From Tenacibaculum sp. 190524A05c (GTDB lineage: Bacteria > Bacteroidota > Bacteroidia > Flavobacteriales > Flavobacteriaceae): DNA of 64,000 nt. The stretch's first letter is position 1, and the number at the start of each line of letters is the position of its first letter. Location: NCBI RefSeq assembly GCF_964036595.1, contig NZ_OZ038523.1, forward strand, positions 586,501-650,500, given 5' to 3'. The notes under the pieces are model-generated. The model was not told the DNA's origin, did not search any database, and saw only the letters and a list, made by a program, of their open reading frames with translations. The translations under genes and the position numbers were made by a program. This document shows, piece by piece, positions 34,137 through 42,775 of the stretch.

Positions 34137-34907
34137 ATGTTATCACAAATAAAAGAAACTCAGAACTATGTTCATTTTCATGGTGCGGAGTATAAAGGGA
34201 AAATAGCAATGGTTGTTAGTAGTCCAACGGTATCAAACCAAACTGGCTGGCCTATTGGTTTTTGGGCTGCAGAATTAACTCATCCTCTCCATGTATTTCA
34301 AGAAGCTGGTTACGAAGTAGAGATAGTTTCTACAGAAGGAGGCAAAATTGAAATGGATGGATATTCAAATCCTACGGATGAAAGTGGTTATTCTGCTCAT
34401 GATGTAATTACACTAGGTTACATGCAACAGGACTCATTTAAAGAAATACTTAGTAATACCAAAAGTATTTCTGAAATAAATCAAAATGAATATGATGCAA
34501 TATTTTTAGTTGGTGGTCAAGCACCGATGTATACTTTCAGAGGTAATGAAGAGTTGGCTAAACTTTTTGCAGCATTTTATGAAGCCAATAAACCGAGTGC
34601 AGCCGTTTGTCATTCAACAACTTTATTGTTAGAAGCAAAAACATCTGATGGTGAATTGTTAGTCAAAGGAAAAACATGGACTGGATTTGCTAATTCAGAA
34701 GAAGATTTTGCTGATAGCGCAGTGGGTATGAAAATACAACCTTATCGCATTGAAGATGAAGCTAGAAAATTATTAAATACAACTTTTAAAGTAGCCGATC
34801 CTTTCACTTCCTATGTTATACAAGATGGTAATCTTATTACTGGTCAACAACAAAATTCAGGTTTTGTTGCAGCAAAAACAATTGTTAACGTATTGAATAA
34901 TAGATGA
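34137..34907 (+). CDS. DJ-1/PfpI-family protein (Hsp31-like)
   Basis: This 256-aa protein belongs to the DJ-1/PfpI superfamily. Its nucleophile elbow AVCHSTTLL contains the conserved Cys followed by His, as in Hsp31-type chaperone/glyoxalases that detoxify methylglyoxal without cofactors. The acid Glu-type neighbour is suggested by FWAAELTHPLHVFQEAGYEV. It lies under an HxlR-type promoter and overlaps the next gene by 4 bp. Electrophile or redox stress detoxification is the best guess; a peptidase role is less likely. Confidence 0.85.
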   Translation: MLSQIKETQNYVHFHGAEYKGKIAMVVSSPTVSNQTGWPIGFWAAELTHPLHVFQEAGYEVEIVSTEGGKIEMDGYSNPTDESGYSAHDVITLGYMQQDSFKEILSNTKSISEINQNEYDAIFLVGGQAPMYTFRGNEELAKLFAAFYEANKPSAAVCHSTTLLLEAKTSDGELLVKGKTWTGFANSEEDFADSAVGMKIQPYRIEDEARKLLNTTFKVADPFTSYVIQDGNLITGQQQNSGFVAAKTIVNVLNNR

Positions 34908-35536
34908 AAACATTAGCGTTTATAGGAATAGGAAATGTGGGTTTTGCACTTGCAAATAACTTACAGAGTAAAGGTTACAACATAATTATTACATCAGATA
35001 ATCCCGATTCAAATAGTGTAAGAGAAGCATTAAAAAAGAACGTAAATTTTAGTGTAGAAAAAGTTCAAAATGCAATTAATTTATCAGACATCGTTTTTTT
35101 GGCAACTCCTTTTAAGGTAAATGAAATCCTTTTAGGTAATCTAGATTTTCAAGGTAAAACACTTGTGGATTGTACAAATCCTGTAGGAATTGGAATTTCA
35201 CATGGATTAAAAAGTGAGATTTCCGGTTCAGAGAAAATTCAGGAATGGGCTTCTTCGGCTAAAGTGGTAAAAGCATTTACAATCTATGGATTTGAAAATT
35301 TTAATGATCCATCTTATTTAGATTCTGATTATAAACCTGTTATGCTTTTTGCAGGGAGCGATTCAAATTCAAAGCTTGAAATATCGGAGATAATTAAAGA
35401 TTCTGGTTTTTATCCAAAAGATGTTGGGAATTTAGATCAAGCACTGCATTTAGAACATATGACATTACTTTGGGTAAAAATGGTTAGAAGAGATGGACAT
35501 CATCCTAATTTTATGTGGTCTTATTTTGAAAAGTAG
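34904..35536 (+). CDS. NADP(H) oxidoreductase, F420-dependent-like fold
   Basis: This 210-aa protein starts with a Rossmann motif (GIGNVGFALANNL) and matches the coenzyme F420-dependent NADP oxidoreductase group (NPY1-like), in which many members outside archaea use NADPH with other substrates. LVDCTNPVG and KAFTIYGFENF are family-like blocks. It overlaps the DJ-1 gene by 4 bp (ATGA), so the two are translated together. Substrate is unknown. Confidence 0.82.
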   Translation: MKTLAFIGIGNVGFALANNLQSKGYNIIITSDNPDSNSVREALKKNVNFSVEKVQNAINLSDIVFLATPFKVNEILLGNLDFQGKTLVDCTNPVGIGISHGLKSEISGSEKIQEWASSAKVVKAFTIYGFENFNDPSYLDSDYKPVMLFAGSDSNSKLEISEIIKDSGFYPKDVGNLDQALHLEHMTLLWVKMVRRDGHHPNFMWSYFEK

Positions 35537-35552
35537 TATATAGATAGAAGTA

Positions 35553-35583
35553 AAAAAGCGAGAATATCTAATTCTCGCTTTTT
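35553..35583. terminator. Bidirectional terminator
   Basis: AAAAAGCGAGAA (35553-35564) and TTCTCGCTTTTT (35572-35583) form a perfect 12-bp stem with a 7-base loop, A-rich on the left and T-rich on the right. It lies between convergent genes and can end transcription from both sides. Confidence 0.92.
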
Positions 35584-35590
35584 AATACAG

Positions 35591-36616
35591 TTATCGTAAA
35601 TATTTATGAAAGAAAGCACTTGTTTTTTCAACTGCTAGGTTCACTTCTTTTTCTTGATCATAAAAGGCGAATTGATGCATAGGTGAAGGTAAATCTGTTT
35701 CTACCCAAACCAATTCTTTATCTTTTGAAGGCACAGTATTAAAGTATTTCTTGGTATAATCTGGTAACACACTTCCATCCGAATGAATCATTAATAAAGG
35801 TTTTTCTAAGTTTTTAGCAGATGGAAATGGATTAAGAGTTAACCAATCTTCCCAAGTAGCAACCGCAAATTGATCTGCATTCCATTGTGGAATTGCTCCT
35901 CTTTCTGGATTTAAGTAATAATCAAACTCTCCAAACATAGCCGCGGTTTCATCCGTTGTAGAAATGGCTTTGATATAAGAGAATTCTCCAGTCTCTGCAT
36001 ATTTCTTTTTAGCATCTTTGGCTTGTTTAATTTTCGTTTGAACACCTTCTTCACCTCCATAAAATAACTTTACTGCTTCAGCATCATGCAACCAAGAAGC
36101 TGTAGTTGCCACGGCTTTAATATCTGTATCTTCTGAAGCTGCCATAAGTGTATACATAGAACCTGCGCAAACTCCAAATGCACCGATATTATCACTATCC
36201 ACTTCTGGTAAGGTTTTTAAATAATCAATAGCATTTTTAATATCCTGAATTTTCATGGTAGGATTTTCCCAACTTCTAGGAACACCTTCACTCTCACCAT
36301 AATTTCTAAAATCAAAGGCAAATGTTATAAATCCGTTTTCTGCTAACTGCTTAGCATATAATCCTGCCATTTGTTCTTTTACAGTTGTCCAACTTCCTGA
36401 TGAAACAATGGTTGGGTATTTTTTCTCTTCTTCATAATTTGATGGATAATATAAGTTTCCTACTAAATTTAATCCTTCACTTTTAAATGTTACTCTTTTC
36501 ATGGTTTTTTGTTTTTGTGTTGTTTCTATGATTTTGTTTTGATCTTTTTTTGTTGAGGGTTTACATGATATTACTATCAATAAAACCGTTAGAATTCCTA
36601 TACATAATTTGTTCAT
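35591..36616 (-). CDS. Lipoprotein alpha/beta hydrolase with Cys nucleophile elbow
   Basis: The 341-aa protein has a lipoprotein signal ending LIVISC (Cys at about 18). Its alpha/beta hydrolase domain has the oxyanion block TIVSSGSWTTVKEQ and the nucleophile elbow GVCAGS, with Cys in place of Ser, and a probable His in SPMHQFAFYD. It is a paralogue of the cytoplasmic hydrolase at 29013. It lies 2 bp after the NTF2-like gene, and both follow an AraC gene, so all three may form one unit. Substrate unknown. Confidence 0.8.
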   Translation of the reverse strand: MNKLCIGILTVLLIVISCKPSTKKDQNKIIETTQKQKTMKRVTFKSEGLNLVGNLYYPSNYEEEKKYPTIVSSGSWTTVKEQMAGLYAKQLAENGFITFAFDFRNYGESEGVPRSWENPTMKIQDIKNAIDYLKTLPEVDSDNIGAFGVCAGSMYTLMAASEDTDIKAVATTASWLHDAEAVKLFYGGEEGVQTKIKQAKDAKKKYAETGEFSYIKAISTTDETAAMFGEFDYYLNPERGAIPQWNADQFAVATWEDWLTLNPFPSAKNLEKPLLMIHSDGSVLPDYTKKYFNTVPSKDKELVWVETDLPSPMHQFAFYDQEKEVNLAVEKTSAFFHKYLR

Positions 36617-36618
36617 GA

Positions 36619-37569
36619 TTATTGAATTTTATCTATTAATCCGAAAGCTTTAGCCGCTACAATTGGATTAAAAATTTCTACATATTCTGTTATTTTTCCC
36701 TGATCATTAAACTTGAAGGTTGAGTAATAATCATTACTATAAATTCCTGAATTGTTTTTCAGTTGAATATTTCCAGTATACTTCACGTAAACAATGTTTG
36801 GATCTTCCATGGCGTATATTTCTTGAATCGGAAAAGTCATTCCATCAAAGTTTGGAAACACGGGTTTCCAATAGTTTCTAATTTCTTCTTTACCATTGGC
36901 TCCTTTAGGAAATAGTTTAGAGTGATAGGGATTTATTTGTTTTCCATTTTCAGCAAATAATTCGGCAATAGATTCTGCATTTTCTGATGTTAAAGCTTTG
37001 AAAAATGATTTTACGGTATTCTTATTTCTTGTTGCTAAATCTTCAGAACTAGTGCTGTTCTGAGTTATTTCTTGAATAAGTTTTGTATTACCATCTTGAT
37101 ATTTAAAGTTAAACTTCATACCAGAGATTTTCCATTTTTCATTTACTTTAAGAAGATCAAAATCATAAGTTCCAACTACAGTCCAAACATTGCCGTTTTC
37201 ATTTTCTAAGTAATGTGTAGCTGTGCCATAACAAAAGCTCTTGGCAGTATTTCCATTTACTTCTGTAATGAAATTCCCAATTTGATGATGTGTAAATGTG
37301 AATCCAGGTAAAATAGTTTTCCATCCACCAGTAATTTCTTGTGGTGATAATTTGGTTGCTGGATTTCCTGACATTGAAGAATAATCAAGAGTTACCTTGT
37401 TGTTAAATTGAGCTTCTACTCCACTCCAATCTCTTTTATCAGTATTGATAAATAGTTTGGTTATTGTTTCTTGAATATTAGTTGAATCGTCCATAATCTT
37501 TGAATTTGTTTGTTTTGATTGACATCCTATTACAGATGAAATCACAAGTACAATGGTTATTAATCTCAT
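36619..37569 (-). CDS. Lipoprotein with two SnoaL/NTF2-like domains
   Basis: The 316-aa protein has a lipobox VIGC at about residues 13-16. Two similar NTF2-like domains follow (about 30-165 and 183-315): the first contains FINTDKRDWSGVEAQF and a long beta sheet, the second FKALTSENAESIAELF. Such domains bind small ligands or act as isomerases or dehydratases. It ends 2 bp before the hydrolase gene and lies 85 bp after the AraC gene on the same strand. A 7/8 -7 box (GATCTTTG, minus strand) is at 37589-37596. Internal duplication is visible, but the ligand is unknown. Confidence 0.78.
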   Translation of the reverse strand: MRLITIVLVISSVIGCQSKQTNSKIMDDSTNIQETITKLFINTDKRDWSGVEAQFNNKVTLDYSSMSGNPATKLSPQEITGGWKTILPGFTFTHHQIGNFITEVNGNTAKSFCYGTATHYLENENGNVWTVVGTYDFDLLKVNEKWKISGMKFNFKYQDGNTKLIQEITQNSTSSEDLATRNKNTVKSFFKALTSENAESIAELFAENGKQINPYHSKLFPKGANGKEEIRNYWKPVFPNFDGMTFPIQEIYAMEDPNIVYVKYTGNIQLKNNSGIYSNDYYSTFKFNDQGKITEYVEIFNPIVAAKAFGLIDKIQ

Positions 37570-37654
37570 GTTGTTAATTTTAACACTACAAAGATCAATT
37601 AGTTATGGAAGGAAAGATTTATGAAATCAAATCAAGAAGTATAAAAATCAAAGA

Positions 37655-38563
37655 CTATTGATTTTTTCTAAAATTAGATGGAGTTTGATTGGTATGTTTC
37701 TTAAAGAAACTATTAAAGTTATTTGGAGCATTAAAATGCAATGAATAAGCAATTTCTTTAATTGTCATATCTGTTTGTAACAATTTAGACTTCGCTAATT
37801 GAATGATATGCGTGTTGATTTGACTTTTTGCAGTATTCCCAGTAATTTGTTTAACAGTTGCATTCAAATGATTAGGATGAATAGCTAACAATTCTGCATA
37901 ATAGCTAGGAGAATGTGACTTTTTATGAGCTAACGAACTTTCATAAAAACTAGTTTCAATTAGGGTTTGAAATCTAGAAAGTAAATTAACATCAGCTTTT
38001 CTAAACGCAGTTTCTGCTTCTTTTGGATGAACTTGATTTGTGAAGAATCGATTAATGAAATTTAGTAATACAAGTACATGTGCTTCAATTATCTTAGAAG
38101 AGTCTTCTTTTAAATTTTGCTGCTCTGCATAAATTTCTTCATACACTCGTAGAAGTTTTGAAACTTCCTCAGGCTGAACTTCAAATGGTATAGATTGATC
38201 TATTTTCAGGAATGGAAAATCAGTCAATAAATTCTGAAGGTATTTTGATTTTGAAATGAATTCTTTAGAAAACATTAAATAATAACCTTCCCAATCTGGC
38301 AAAATATCCCAAGATATTAATTGAAAGGGAGAATTAAAGAATACTGTTGCACCATCAGGAAAATTTGTATGATGTCCAGATATAGCTTTTCCAGAACCTT
38401 CAACTTTTATGGCAATTGCATAAAATTCATGCTTAAAGGTTGGCATTTTAGAAACTACGGTTGGCATATTTTCCTCAAAACTCCTGATATCAAAGTATGG
38501 TTGTTTTGATTCAGGAATTTGTATTGCTTTACAATAATCAGATATGGTTTTAAAATGATGCAT
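37655..38563 (-). CDS. AraC-family transcriptional regulator
   Basis: The 302-aa protein has a sensor half (about 1-190) and a C-terminal AraC domain (about 205-300) with YAELLAIHPNHLNATVKQ and IKEIAYSLHFNAPNNFNSFF. It lies upstream of the NTF2-like/hydrolase pair on the same strand with an 85-bp gap, so it likely controls that pair. Its own promoter is not resolved. Confidence 0.87.
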   Translation of the reverse strand: MHHFKTISDYCKAIQIPESKQPYFDIRSFEENMPTVVSKMPTFKHEFYAIAIKVEGSGKAISGHHTNFPDGATVFFNSPFQLISWDILPDWEGYYLMFSKEFISKSKYLQNLLTDFPFLKIDQSIPFEVQPEEVSKLLRVYEEIYAEQQNLKEDSSKIIEAHVLVLLNFINRFFTNQVHPKEAETAFRKADVNLLSRFQTLIETSFYESSLAHKKSHSPSYYAELLAIHPNHLNATVKQITGNTAKSQINTHIIQLAKSKLLQTDMTIKEIAYSLHFNAPNNFNSFFKKHTNQTPSNFRKNQ

Positions 38564-38667
38564 TACTCAAATGTACGTTTTCTTGCAGATATGATTCTTA
38601 TGATTAAAAAATCAGCACAAGAATATGATATCCTAAATGCTGATTTTATATAAAGATTAGATTAGCT

Positions 38668-39537
38668 CTAAATTTTTAAGTCCATTGGCACTTCTATGAG
38701 TAAAACTTTGCTATTGGTTTTAGATGTCAAATTAAAACGTTCAATATCCCATAATCCGAAACCATCTCTTTTTTCTAAAGACTGACCTTCTATTTCTACT
38801 TCTCCATCAAGTACAAAAGCGTAAACACCATTCTTCTTATCATTTATGGTATAGGTTGTATTCGAATTAGAATCAAAGTCTCCTAAATACATCCAAGCAT
38901 TTTGATGAATCCAAACTCCTTGATCATCAGGATTTGGAGATAAAACTTGGTAAAATGAATTCTTTGTTGCTAGATCTTTAATTGAAATTTGATCATATCT
39001 TGGAGTTACATTTTGTTGATTTGGTACAATCCAAATTTGTAAAAACTTTACATCTGTTTCCTGATTCTTATTGAATTCACTGTGATAAATACCTTTTCCA
39101 GCGCTCATGGCTTGAACATCTCCTTGTTTTATAACAGCATTATTTCCCATGCTATCTTTATGTTCTAAATCACCTTCTAATGGAATTGAAATGATTTCCA
39201 TGTCTCTATGCGGATGAGTACCAAAACCTTTTCCACCTTGAACAATATCATCATTTAGTACCCGAAGCACACCAAAATTCATTCGTTCTGGATTGTAATA
39301 ATTTGCAAAACTGAAAGAATGATGTGAATCTAACCAACCATGATTAGCATGTCCTCTTGTATTTGCTTTATGTAAAACTGTTTTCATTGTTTTAATCTCC
39401 ATATTCGGAATATGATTAAATCCGATTTGATTATTAATTTTTTCAGGATTATTAGTATTTGTACTACTTAATTTTGGTACAAAAGCCGTAAAAAATCCTG
39501 CTAATAATGAGTTTTTTAAAAACTTTTTTCTATCCAT
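38668..39537 (-). CDS. Pirin-family protein with an N-terminal export-like extension
   Basis: The 289-aa protein has a full pirin cupin domain from about residue 51 (MKTVLHKANTRGHANHGW), with metal-binding residues in GTHPHRDMEII and YHSEFN. Pirins bind iron and can act as quercetinases or redox-sensing coregulators and normally lack a signal. Here about 50 residues precede the domain, including MDRKKFLKNSLLAGF, which looks like a signal peptide or membrane anchor. Met46 and Met51 are alternative starts; the extension is in frame and opens the gene cleanly. It is the last of three genes with the CDGSH and GNAT genes. Confidence 0.85.
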   Translation of the reverse strand: MDRKKFLKNSLLAGFFTAFVPKLSSTNTNNPEKINNQIGFNHIPNMEIKTMKTVLHKANTRGHANHGWLDSHHSFSFANYYNPERMNFGVLRVLNDDIVQGGKGFGTHPHRDMEIISIPLEGDLEHKDSMGNNAVIKQGDVQAMSAGKGIYHSEFNKNQETDVKFLQIWIVPNQQNVTPRYDQISIKDLATKNSFYQVLSPNPDDQGVWIHQNAWMYLGDFDSNSNTTYTINDKKNGVYAFVLDGEVEIEGQSLEKRDGFGLWDIERFNLTSKTNSKVLLIEVPMDLKI

Positions 39538-39548
39538 AAGATTTGTTA

Positions 39549-39974
39549 TTATCCATTAAAACCTGATTTAATATGCGCACCATCACAATAAGGTTTATTA
39601 TTTGAATGTCCACATCTACAAAATGCTGTGGTTTTATTTTTTGTTTCTGTATTCCCATCTTTGTCAGTTACTTTCAGTGTTCCATAAACTAACAACGGAC
39701 CATTTTCAAGTACTTCAACTTTGGTTTCTAACGTTTCGGCTTCTTTATCATCCTCATCATTCATGTAATAGCTTAAAGCACCAGAAGGGCAATTTTTAAT
39801 TTGAGCCTTTAGCTCTTCAGTTGTTGCATTTTCAATTTTCAACCAAGGCCTAGCTTTAGGATTATAAACTTTTGGTAATGCTTTTACACATTCTGCAGCA
39901 TGAATACATGTTTTAGGTTTCCATACAATGGTTAATTCACCATTTGAATACTCTTTGATAATTTCTTTGTCCAT
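39549..39974 (-). CDS. Fer4_19 plus CDGSH iron-sulfur protein
   Basis: The 141-aa protein has an N-terminal Fer4_19-like segment (with CIHAAECVK and NCPSGALSYY) and a C-terminal CDGSH domain CRCGHSNNKPYCDGAH that binds a 2Fe-2S cluster with three Cys and one His, as in mitoNEET. The fusion occurs in Bacteroidota and other bacteria. It may sense or move Fe-S clusters in the cytoplasm. It lies 11 bp before pirin and 19 bp after a GNAT gene, so it is part of a redox/stress unit. Confidence 0.9.
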   Translation of the reverse strand: MDKEIIKEYSNGELTIVWKPKTCIHAAECVKALPKVYNPKARPWLKIENATTEELKAQIKNCPSGALSYYMNDEDDKEAETLETKVEVLENGPLLVYGTLKVTDKDGNTETKNKTTAFCRCGHSNNKPYCDGAHIKSGFNG

Positions 39975-39993
39975 GGTTGGTTGTTTTAAATGA

Positions 39994-40287
39994 TTAAATA
40001 TTAATTCCCTTTGAAAGAATTTGTTTCCATTCTGGATGGTTTTTAATGTAATGTGCTACGAAAGGACATAGCGGAACAAGCTTTAAATCTTTTTCTTTAA
40101 TATCGTTCAGAACGGCTTTTACTAAAGCAGAACCAATGCCTTTACCTTCAAGAGCTTTTGGAACTTCTGTGTGTGTCAAATATATTTGACCTTGAACGTT
40201 TATTTTATATTCAATTTTGGCAATATGATTTTCCACATGAAATTCATATTGCTCATAGGTTTCATTGTTTTTTAATTCAAAATTCAT
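39994..40287 (-). CDS. Small GNAT-like N-acetyltransferase (NatD1/YjdJ type)
   Basis: This 97-aa protein matches the short GCN5-related fold (Acetyltransf_CG, PF14542): TEVPKALEGKGIGSALVKAV binds CoA and LKLVPLCPFVAHYIKNHPEW is the family's C-terminal block. It is the first of three genes with the CDGSH and pirin genes. Substrates of this family are poorly known. Confidence 0.85.
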   Translation of the reverse strand: MNFELKNNETYEQYEFHVENHIAKIEYKINVQGQIYLTHTEVPKALEGKGIGSALVKAVLNDIKEKDLKLVPLCPFVAHYIKNHPEWKQILSKGINI

Positions 40288-40357
40288 GATGTAAAGTGGT
40301 TTCTTAAATTTACTAATTAAATTAGTTTTTTGCTAATTGTATTATTTTGTAATTCAG

Positions 40358-41407
40358 TTATTTGATGTTGAATTTTAATTCTTGAATTTTTCCTTCTTGA
40401 CGATATTTTAAACTCCCAATTTTATGATCAAATAATCCATTTAAGTTGTTTCCAGAAGGATCTGATAATCTTGAATTGATTTTAAGTGTGTAATCTCCTT
40501 TTGTCCATTTTTGGTTAGGAATAAATTTCCAAGACTTTTCATTATTACTAAATTCAATTTTACCGTCAATTCTATCATCATTGGATGTAAAAACAAACAA
40601 TCTGTTTTGTAAAGACATGATATCAATACTTTCTTTAAAATCAATATTTAAACTTTCGACTGTATTCGCTCTAGGAGATGTTACTCTCCATAATTGATGA
40701 TTTGGTGATTGAGTATCTTCTTCCGTCACATAAAAATGTTTAGTGTAAGAATTCTTTAGTTTTTGACCGTAAATATCTTCTAAGTTAAAAACAACAATTA
40801 TATAGTTTTCACCTGCCTGTAACGCACGCCCCATGTTTTTATTAATCTTCAATCCCGTTTTAACTCTCGATGGATCAAATATTATAGTTAACTGAGTTTG
40901 TGCTTCATTCCAAAGTTCATAAACGTTATTAAATATGGCTCCCTTCACTTCTACTCCTTTTGAATCATACAACTTGATGTTTTTTAAGTTTCCAGTTGTT
41001 TTCATTGGATTAGAAAACTGAATATACATGCGTAGTATATTTTCAGGAATTTTGTTCTTAGTAGGATATATTTCAGTTACTTCTGGTTTATTATTTACGC
41101 TTTTAGGAACGAAAAACTCTTTTTGATAATCATTCGTTTTAATGGTATAAGTTTTGCCTTGTAGAAAAGGAAATCTTGGTATAAAAATCATGGAATTAGT
41201 TTGTGCTACAAATGACCCAGCGATCTCTGTTTTCGTTTGCTCGTGGTTTGATGAATCCAATAAATAAACTTTTGTATGTTTCTTTTGAAAATTCCAGTTT
41301 TTCAAAATCAGTTTATCTTTTTTAACGATAAGTTTTGAGTCTTGACTGGTTAATAAAATGCTTCTGAAGAAACAGAATACAAAAAGGAGGTAATAAACGC
41401 ATAGCAT
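40358..41407 (-). CDS. Secreted Ig-like (SbsA-type) protein, module B
   Basis: The 349-aa protein has an N-terminal hydrophobic segment (about 1-21) and beta-rich segments like SbsA Ig domains. It is a paralogue of the protein at 32639, with ILRMYIQFSNPMKTTGNLKN, FDPSRVKTGLKINKNMGRAL and GENYIIVVFNLEDI matching. A cryptic hairpin separates it from the propeller gene upstream. It ends 70 bp before the GNAT gene. Function is unknown. Confidence 0.72.
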   Translation of the reverse strand: MLCVYYLLFVFCFFRSILLTSQDSKLIVKKDKLILKNWNFQKKHTKVYLLDSSNHEQTKTEIAGSFVAQTNSMIFIPRFPFLQGKTYTIKTNDYQKEFFVPKSVNNKPEVTEIYPTKNKIPENILRMYIQFSNPMKTTGNLKNIKLYDSKGVEVKGAIFNNVYELWNEAQTQLTIIFDPSRVKTGLKINKNMGRALQAGENYIIVVFNLEDIYGQKLKNSYTKHFYVTEEDTQSPNHQLWRVTSPRANTVESLNIDFKESIDIMSLQNRLFVFTSNDDRIDGKIEFSNNEKSWKFIPNQKWTKGDYTLKINSRLSDPSGNNLNGLFDHKIGSLKYRQEGKIQELKFNIK

Positions 41408-41422
41408 ATGAATAATGGATTG

Positions 41423-41452
41423 AAAATCACAGGTAATGACACCTGTGATTTT
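41423..41452 (-). terminator. Hairpin inside module B
   Basis: AAAATCACAGGT (41423-41434) and ACCTGTGATTTT (41441-41452) form a perfect 12-bp stem with a 6-base loop, with four Ts on the minus strand. It lies between the propeller-like and the Ig-like genes, so it is likely to lower expression of the Ig-like gene relative to the two upstream genes. Confidence 0.72.
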
Positions 41453-41464
41453 AGTATTGAAAAA

Positions 41465-42748
41465 TTACTTTTCTTTGACTAATTCAGGAAATCCTTCTAT
41501 TGGTTTTAGCATGTTATGGAAGCTTTTCCAAGGATCTTTTTCTCCATATTTGAAATCTGGAAATTCATATTCACTATCAAAATTGCTTAATCTGAAATAA
41601 GCTCCTTTTAACTCAGATAATAAGTTTACTTGACCAGTATCCATATCGCGTTGTAAGGCGGTAATCATCATTTGATTTTGTTCTGAAACATGCATTGTAC
41701 CCGACATAGGAACTGGAAATATTTTTACACCTTCTGGTCCCATTGAAAATCCTGAAGTCATTCCTTCACCTTTATTAGCTTCTGCGAAATCTTTCAATGA
41801 AATTAAACTCGCACTTCTCTCTTTGTGTATTATTAATAACTTTTTGTCAAAACTTCCTTCCCTTTCTTGTGCGGTAAATGTGATCATATCAATTGGCGTA
41901 TTTCCAAAACCAAGTTCAGCTACAGTTTTACCTTTGATATGATTTCCTTTTTTAATTTCTGAAGTTGGAATACTTACTAGAGGTGTACAAGTATAAGCTG
42001 CAATTAATGTTGATTCTCCATTAATTTCTTCAAAAGCCATCGTTCTAATTGGAGCTCTGGTTTCTTTTTGCGTATGAACTGCATGATAAATTTCAATTCC
42101 AGATACAGATTCTTGAGTGCTATTAAAAGGATATGCAATTTTCCTTAAGTTGGATGCAAATTCTCCGTTGGTTAAACCAGCAACATATACAAATCCATCA
42201 TGATAGTCGATATCTGTAATATTTAAACGAACTGAACTTCTACCGTATAATTCAAATTCATCTGTCCTTATATTTTTTACCTTTACGCTTGTTCTCTTGC
42301 TAACATCAACCAATCTCAAACTCTCTCCTGTTGGATTAATTGCTACGATTACGGTTTCAGCATCAGGAGAAAATCCTCTTTTTACAGCAATATATGCTTC
42401 TTGACTTACAGGATGAATTTGCATGTCATTAAAAATTAAATCCGACGGAGTCACTCCAAGTAATTTGGCAATTTTTCGGTCCACTCCTTTTAAATTAAAT
42501 GCAGTAGGTTCTTTAAGTTCCTTTGCAGTTGTTGGAATTGCGTAAAGCATACCTGATTTACTATCACCAACAAAAAGCACATTATCTGGTCCAAAGGACA
42601 TTACTGTAGCACCAGGTAATTTGTTTGGTGAGTTGTTAGTTTGAGTAACCAATTCTTCCTTAGGATTTGGTCCTTTTGTTTGTTGAGCATTACAACATAC
42701 AAGTAATGTTAAAACAAACAGCTTTGTAATATTATTTAAGATTCTCAT
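41465..42748 (-). CDS. Propeller-like lipoprotein of unknown function (module B)
   Basis: The 427-aa protein has a signal ending LLVCC, a likely lipobox. Its body is paralogous to the protein at 31520, sharing MSFGPDNVLFVGDSK, ITDI, NGEFAS, YTCTPLV and KGKTVAELG; it also has an extra C-terminal tail of about 60 residues. Repeated segments suggest a beta-propeller. It lies between the porin and the Ig-like gene. No known family or catalytic motif is recognised. Confidence 0.72.
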   Translation of the reverse strand: MRILNNITKLFVLTLLVCCNAQQTKGPNPKEELVTQTNNSPNKLPGATVMSFGPDNVLFVGDSKSGMLYAIPTTAKELKEPTAFNLKGVDRKIAKLLGVTPSDLIFNDMQIHPVSQEAYIAVKRGFSPDAETVIVAINPTGESLRLVDVSKRTSVKVKNIRTDEFELYGRSSVRLNITDIDYHDGFVYVAGLTNGEFASNLRKIAYPFNSTQESVSGIEIYHAVHTQKETRAPIRTMAFEEINGESTLIAAYTCTPLVSIPTSEIKKGNHIKGKTVAELGFGNTPIDMITFTAQEREGSFDKKLLIIHKERSASLISLKDFAEANKGEGMTSGFSMGPEGVKIFPVPMSGTMHVSEQNQMMITALQRDMDTGQVNLLSELKGAYFRLSNFDSEYEFPDFKYGEKDPWKSFHNMLKPIEGFPELVKEK

Positions 42749-42775
42749 TTATGAAGTATTTAATAGTTATTGTAT

